Positions 60,921 to 64,000 of a stretch of 64,000 nucleotides of DNA are shown one piece after another. The stretch lies in NCBI GenBank assembly GCA_025454405.1, contig JALOON010000052.1, positions 53,933-117,932 on the forward strand. The letters run 5' to 3'. Within the stretch, counting starts at the first letter, position 1. Each line of letters opens with the position of its first letter. The position numbers and the translations under genes are program-made. The stretch is from Oscillatoriaceae cyanobacterium Prado104 (lineage in GTDB: Bacteria > Cyanobacteriota > Cyanobacteriia > Cyanobacteriales > Microcoleaceae). The notes under the pieces were generated by a model, which made no database searches, was not told the origin of the DNA, and was given only the letters and a program-made list of their open reading frames with translations.

Positions 60921-62432
60921 ATGTTTTGCGATTACCTAGTCCAAATCCTCACCGCCCGCGTCTACGATGTAGCCCAAGAATCCCCCCTAGAATCGGCACC
61001 CAATCTATCAGCGCGAATTGACAACAAACTGCTGCTAAAACGCGAAGATATGCAGTCTGTCTTTTCCTTCAAACTCCGGGGCGCTTACAACAAAATGGCG
61101 CAACTTTCCCCAGATTTGCTAGCACAAGGTGTCATCGCAGCTTCCGCCGGCAATCACGCCCAAGGAGTCGCCCTCGCCGCCCGCCACCTCGGCACTCGCG
61201 CGGTTATTGTCATGCCCGTAACAACGCCTCAAGTGAAGGTAAATGCGGTTGCAGCCCGCGGCGGAGAGGTGGTGTTGCACGGGGATACTTACGACGATGC
61301 TTGCGCTTTTGCGCGCCAATTAGAAGCGGAAAAAAACTTAACTTTTATTCACCCTTTTGATGACCCCGATGTGATAGCCGGACAGGGTACGATCGGCATG
61401 GAAATTCTGCGGCAATATCAGAAACCAATTCATGCAATTTTTGTCGCGATCGGCGGCGGCGGATTGATTTCGGGAATTGCTGCTTACGTTAAAAAATTGC
61501 GCCCGGAAATTAAAATTATCGGTGTCGAACCTGTTGATTCCGATGCGATGAATCAGTCTTTGAAAGCGGGTAAAAGAGTGCGTTTGTCGCAGGTGGGTTT
61601 GTTTGCTGACGGCGTGGCGGTGCGGGAAGTTGGCGAGGAAACTTTTCGGCTGTGTCAGGAGTATGTAGACGAGATTATTTTGGTGGATACAGATGATGTT
61701 TGCGCGGCGATTAAGGATGTTTTTGAGGATACTCGATCGATCTTAGAACCTGCAGGCGCGCTGGCGATCGCGGGTGCGAAAGCTTATGTAGAAAGAGAAC
61801 AAATTGCAGGAGAAACATTAATTGCAGTTGCTTGCGGCGCGAACATGAATTTCGATCGCCTGCGTTTTGTAGCAGAAAGGGCAGAATTTGGCGAACGCCG
61901 GGAAGCAATTTATGCCGTGACAATTCCCGAACAACCGGGAAGTCTGCGCAAGTTTTGCGATTGTCTGGGAAAGCGCAATTTAACTGAATTCAGCTATCGA
62001 ATTGCGGATGAAAAAGAGGCGCATATTTTTATCGGTGTGCAAATTCAAAACCGGGCGGATGCGGTGAAAATGGCTCAAAGTTTTGAATCTTGCGGTTTTA
62101 AAACCATCGATTTAACTGATGATGAATTAACTAAATTGCACTTGCGGCACATGGTGGGCGGCCGTTCTTCTTTAGCGAATCACGAATTGTTTTACCGCTT
62201 TGAATTTCCCGAACGTCCCGGCGCGTTGATGAAGTTTGTGGGCTCGATGAGTCCTAACTGGAATATCAGCGTTTTTCACTATCGGAATAACGGCGCGGAT
62301 TACGGGCGAATTGTGGTAGGAATTCAAGTGCCGCCGGATGAGATGGCAGAATGGCAGGCGTTTTTAGATACGCTGGGCTATCAGTATTGGGATGAGAGTC
62401 AGAATCCGGCTTATAAGTTGTTTTTGGGGTAG
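60921..62432 (+). CDS. ilvA: Biosynthetic threonine ammonia-lyase (503 aa)
   Basis: PLP enzyme that converts threonine to 2-oxobutanoate, the first step of isoleucine synthesis. The PLP lysine lies in FSFKLRGAYNKM (Lys51), the phosphate loop is GGGGLISGIA, and ASAGNHAQGVALAA binds the substrate. Two ACT-type regulatory domains follow, YAVTIPEQPGSLRKF and YRFEFPERPGALMKF, the arrangement of feedback-inhibited IlvA. Length is normal. The ATG at 60921 is preceded by tandem repeats rather than a clear ribosome site. Confidence 0.95.
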   Translation: MFCDYLVQILTARVYDVAQESPLESAPNLSARIDNKLLLKREDMQSVFSFKLRGAYNKMAQLSPDLLAQGVIAASAGNHAQGVALAARHLGTRAVIVMPVTTPQVKVNAVAARGGEVVLHGDTYDDACAFARQLEAEKNLTFIHPFDDPDVIAGQGTIGMEILRQYQKPIHAIFVAIGGGGLISGIAAYVKKLRPEIKIIGVEPVDSDAMNQSLKAGKRVRLSQVGLFADGVAVREVGEETFRLCQEYVDEIILVDTDDVCAAIKDVFEDTRSILEPAGALAIAGAKAYVEREQIAGETLIAVACGANMNFDRLRFVAERAEFGERREAIYAVTIPEQPGSLRKFCDCLGKRNLTEFSYRIADEKEAHIFIGVQIQNRADAVKMAQSFESCGFKTIDLTDDELTKLHLRHMVGGRSSLANHELFYRFEFPERPGALMKFVGSMSPNWNISVFHYRNNGADYGRIVVGIQVPPDEMAEWQAFLDTLGYQYWDESQNPAYKLFLG

Positions 62433-62511
62433 GAATTTTTGAGGAAAGGGCGATCGCACCATTCCCAAACATCAGGTTTTTGAAATCCGATCGCCCTACC
62501 CCCCAGTTACC

Positions 62512-62757
62512 TTAATTCTTCTGCAACCATTTTGTCAGCACGCGCATCCACTGGCCCGTATGCGGTGCGCGTTGCAAGTCACTCCAGTCCCCCATTTGGG
62601 CAAAACCTAGCCGTACCAGCCAATTTACTACAGTGGTTATGCCTTGGGGAGAGCCAACAACCATGATACGCACTGGTTCCCGGTTTGCTCGATCGTCCGC
62701 AGGAGCTGAGTCTTGTTGGCTTGCCTCGGGCGGTTCGCTTAGAAAGTCTTTAGCCAT
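62512..62757 (-). CDS. Small conserved cyanobacterial protein (81 aa)
   Basis: A polar, acidic N-terminus (MAKDFLSEPPEASQQDSAPA) is followed by a compact VRIMVVGSPQGITTVVNWLVRLGF and ...WMRVLTKWLQKN. I associate this with a short cyanobacterial family of unknown function. GAGGACTT precedes the ATG. It is divergent from the XRE gene, and the shared 83-base region contains the palindrome at 62804-62829. Confidence 0.55.
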   Translation of the reverse strand: MAKDFLSEPPEASQQDSAPADDRANREPVRIMVVGSPQGITTVVNWLVRLGFAQMGDWSDLQRAPHTGQWMRVLTKWLQKN

Positions 62758-62803
62758 TGGGAAGTCCTCATATTCAAAATCAACCTTTAACTACATTTGC
62801 GTC

Positions 62804-62829
62804 CTATAACTACACTTGTGTAGTTATAG
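62804..62829. promoter_or_regulatory. Perfect 26-bp inverted repeat, likely operator
   Basis: CTATAACTACAC-TT-GTGTAGTTATAG is a perfect 12+2+12 palindrome in the divergent region between the small gene and the XRE regulator. A related half site (TTTAACTACATTTGCG) lies at 62787-62802. Position and symmetry suit self-regulation by the XRE protein of both genes; this has not been shown. Confidence 0.65.
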
Positions 62830-62840
62830 CAAATTCTATC

Positions 62841-63173
62841 ATGGCAAATACACATATGCAGTTATTTACTGTTAGGGCTTCTCTTGAGATCATGGGGTGC
62901 ATGGGAAAAGCTGGTCGAGTTTTAAGAGATGTACTGACCACCTATGGCATTAGCCAAAACAAATTGGCGATCGCAATGGGTGTGCGAAGTTCTGTTGTCT
63001 ATCGTTGGTTTAACGAGCGAATCGATCCAACTGGAGACACGCTTGTCAAGATGGTTGTGGCGTTAAAGTTGCTAGATATAAATGCAGCGCGGGAATTCGT
63101 ACAGCGCTATTTGGGCGAGATTTTGGAAGATGAAGGTGAGGGCGAGGTCGATCGAACTACAAATACAGAATAG
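62841..63173 (+). CDS. XRE-type helix-turn-helix regulator (110 aa)
   Basis: The helix-turn-helix is VLRDVLTTYGISQNKLAIAM, then GVRSSVVYRWFNERIDPTGDTLVKMVVAL (about residues 25-75), in the Cro/CI (XRE) pattern. The tail (REFVQRYLGEILEDEGEGE) is acidic. The start is uncertain: ATG 62841 lies just downstream of the palindrome, while ATG 62892 or 62901 is close to the domain; ATG 62757 would put the palindrome inside the gene and is rejected. It probably controls itself and the divergent gene. Confidence 0.7.
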   Translation: MANTHMQLFTVRASLEIMGCMGKAGRVLRDVLTTYGISQNKLAIAMGVRSSVVYRWFNERIDPTGDTLVKMVVALKLLDINAAREFVQRYLGEILEDEGEGEVDRTTNTE

Positions 63174-63273
63174 AGAAGGTTTGTTATCCAAATTAACCCG
63201 TCGAATAGAATTGGGATGCTCTACAAATATGCGTCCGCGCAACGCGAGACTAAAAGAACAATCTGTATTAACT

Positions 63274-64000
63274 CTAATTTCGATTCGATCGCAAATCCCG
63301 CACCTCTTCAATACTCAGTCCTGTTGTTTGACTGATAGTTTCATCATCAAGGCGATCGAGTAATTGTCGCGCGATCGCCAGTGTTGCTTCTTGAGCGGCA
63401 TCTTTAACAGCTTTAATTATCGCTCCTTGTTGGTCGTAGATAAACATTTCTTGACGTTCGATATTTGCCAGTTCATCCGCGCTTAAATTTACTTGATTGG
63501 CGATTCCAAAAGCTTTATGAATCTCGGGTACGCTATCTATTACTGGCGGTACGTCCGTTATCGTTTTCGCGTATTTCATGAAATAGATCCATTTATCTGC
63601 CAGAGTTTTTAGTTGGTCTACTTCTTTGTTGAATTTGGGCAATTCTACAAATACTAACTTTATGTCATTGTCGGGATATGATAAATTCGTGTTCTCTTCT
63701 TTATAGACAAATCTCGAAATTAATTTGTCGCTATTTTTAAACATCTCGAAATCAGTAATCGTTAAGGCAATCACTGGTTTTAGCATTCGATATCCTTCCC
63801 CTTTCTGCAATTGAAAGGCGTAGGTTTTGGCTGCGTTGTACAAGATTCGTTGTCCGAAGGACTCTACGTTTAATACCTGCATTTCAATGATGACTAGAGT
63901 CCCATCGACGAGTTGGGCTTTGACATCTAAAGAACTGTCTTTTAAGCCGTCTACTCGGGGAGGCAAATTGGGGTTGATAATTTCTAAGTCTTCAATAGTC
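63274..64000 (-). CDS. Rpn/PD-(D/E)XK transposase-like protein, cut at the right edge
   Basis: The frame stays open to the window end on the minus strand, reading TIEDLEIINPNLPPRVDGLK at its left end. SLDVKAQLVDGTLVIIEMQV (about residues 20-40 here) carries the PD-(D/E)XK acidic residues, and YAKTYAFQ/YNAAKTYAFQL-type text follows, as in the TIGR01784 Rpn family. ISQTTGLSIEEVRDLRSN ends the protein, a helix-turn-helix-like tail common in these proteins. These genes are frequent in cyanobacteria; their nuclease supports recombination in the characterised cases. The N-terminus is outside the window. Confidence 0.8.
   Translation of the reverse strand, partial: TIEDLEIINPNLPPRVDGLKDSSLDVKAQLVDGTLVIIEMQVLNVESFGQRILYNAAKTYAFQLQKGEGYRMLKPVIALTITDFEMFKNSDKLISRFVYKEENTNLSYPDNDIKLVFVELPKFNKEVDQLKTLADKWIYFMKYAKTITDVPPVIDSVPEIHKAFGIANQVNLSADELANIERQEMFIYDQQGAIIKAVKDAAQEATLAIARQLLDRLDDETISQTTGLSIEEVRDLRSNRN

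Noticed and set aside
1..64000. tRNA or rRNA genes
   Set aside because: A visual scan for the conserved T-loop and for long rRNA-like stretches found no convincing case; a covariance-model search would be needed to exclude them.

Overview
The window reads as chromosome of a filamentous, non-heterocystous-type cyanobacterium (Oscillatoriales, Microcoleus/Oscillatoria-like; inferred, not searched). Reasons: the HIP1 octamer GCGATCGC and its core CGATCG are scattered through genes and gaps; several families of short tandem repeats (heptamers such as GGGAACA and CCCAATG) fill gaps; two glycine-tailed cyanobacterial RRM proteins occur; and the gene set is otherwise ordinary for this group. No rRNA, tRNA or CRISPR array was recognised.

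Layout. 1-1.2 kb: left-edge secreted-protein fragment and a repeat-bearing gap. 1.2-7.4 kb: AAA-type ATPase, DUF1838 protein, two small membrane proteins, an RRM protein, a small conserved protein. 7.5-11.2 kb: an ergothioneine-type cluster, egtC-egtB-egtD, with a 4-oxalocrotonate tautomerase-like gene on the opposite strand inside it. 11.4-19.3 kb: a second RRM protein, a 15-TPR protein, a fused RluA-type pseudouridine synthase, a broken Uma2 gene and an Old Yellow Enzyme. 19.6-34.6 kb: two giant surface/RTX proteins (1802 and 1207 aa) flank an alpha/beta-hydrolase plus acyltransferase pair, a pentapeptide-repeat protein and the succinate dehydrogenase flavoprotein. 34.7-44.8 kb: Nudix, matrixin-like protease, secG, gpmI, a tnpB remnant, an aspartic protease, a collagen-like lipoprotein overlapping a MORN gene, and smaller genes. 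45.2-48.9 kb: a two-gene module of a small probable winged-helix protein and a 1089-aa PLD-nuclease/SF2-helicase fusion, the best candidate for an uncharacterised (possibly defence) system. 49-64 kb: Uma2, Ca2+/H+ antiporter, a lipoprotein with PLD, EF-hand-like and HhH parts, a zinc-ribbon/RelE-like protein, cysteine desulfurase, M20 amidohydrolase, bioD, a solitary DUF262 protein, a DUF433/DUF5615 pair, ilvA, and an XRE regulator beside a perfect 26-bp palindrome.

How they fit. Metabolism is represented by single housekeeping genes (gpmI, sdhA, ilvA, bioD, cysteine desulfurase). Surface and secreted functions are prominent: two RTX proteins with Thr-Pro linkers, collagen-like lipoprotein, MORN, pentapeptide, matrixin-like and aspartic proteases, and a PLD lipoprotein. 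Repeat activity is the other theme: heptamers inside egtB, REP-like hairpins supplying the last codons of the cysteine desulfurase gene, and two MITE-like nested palindromes of about 100 bp.
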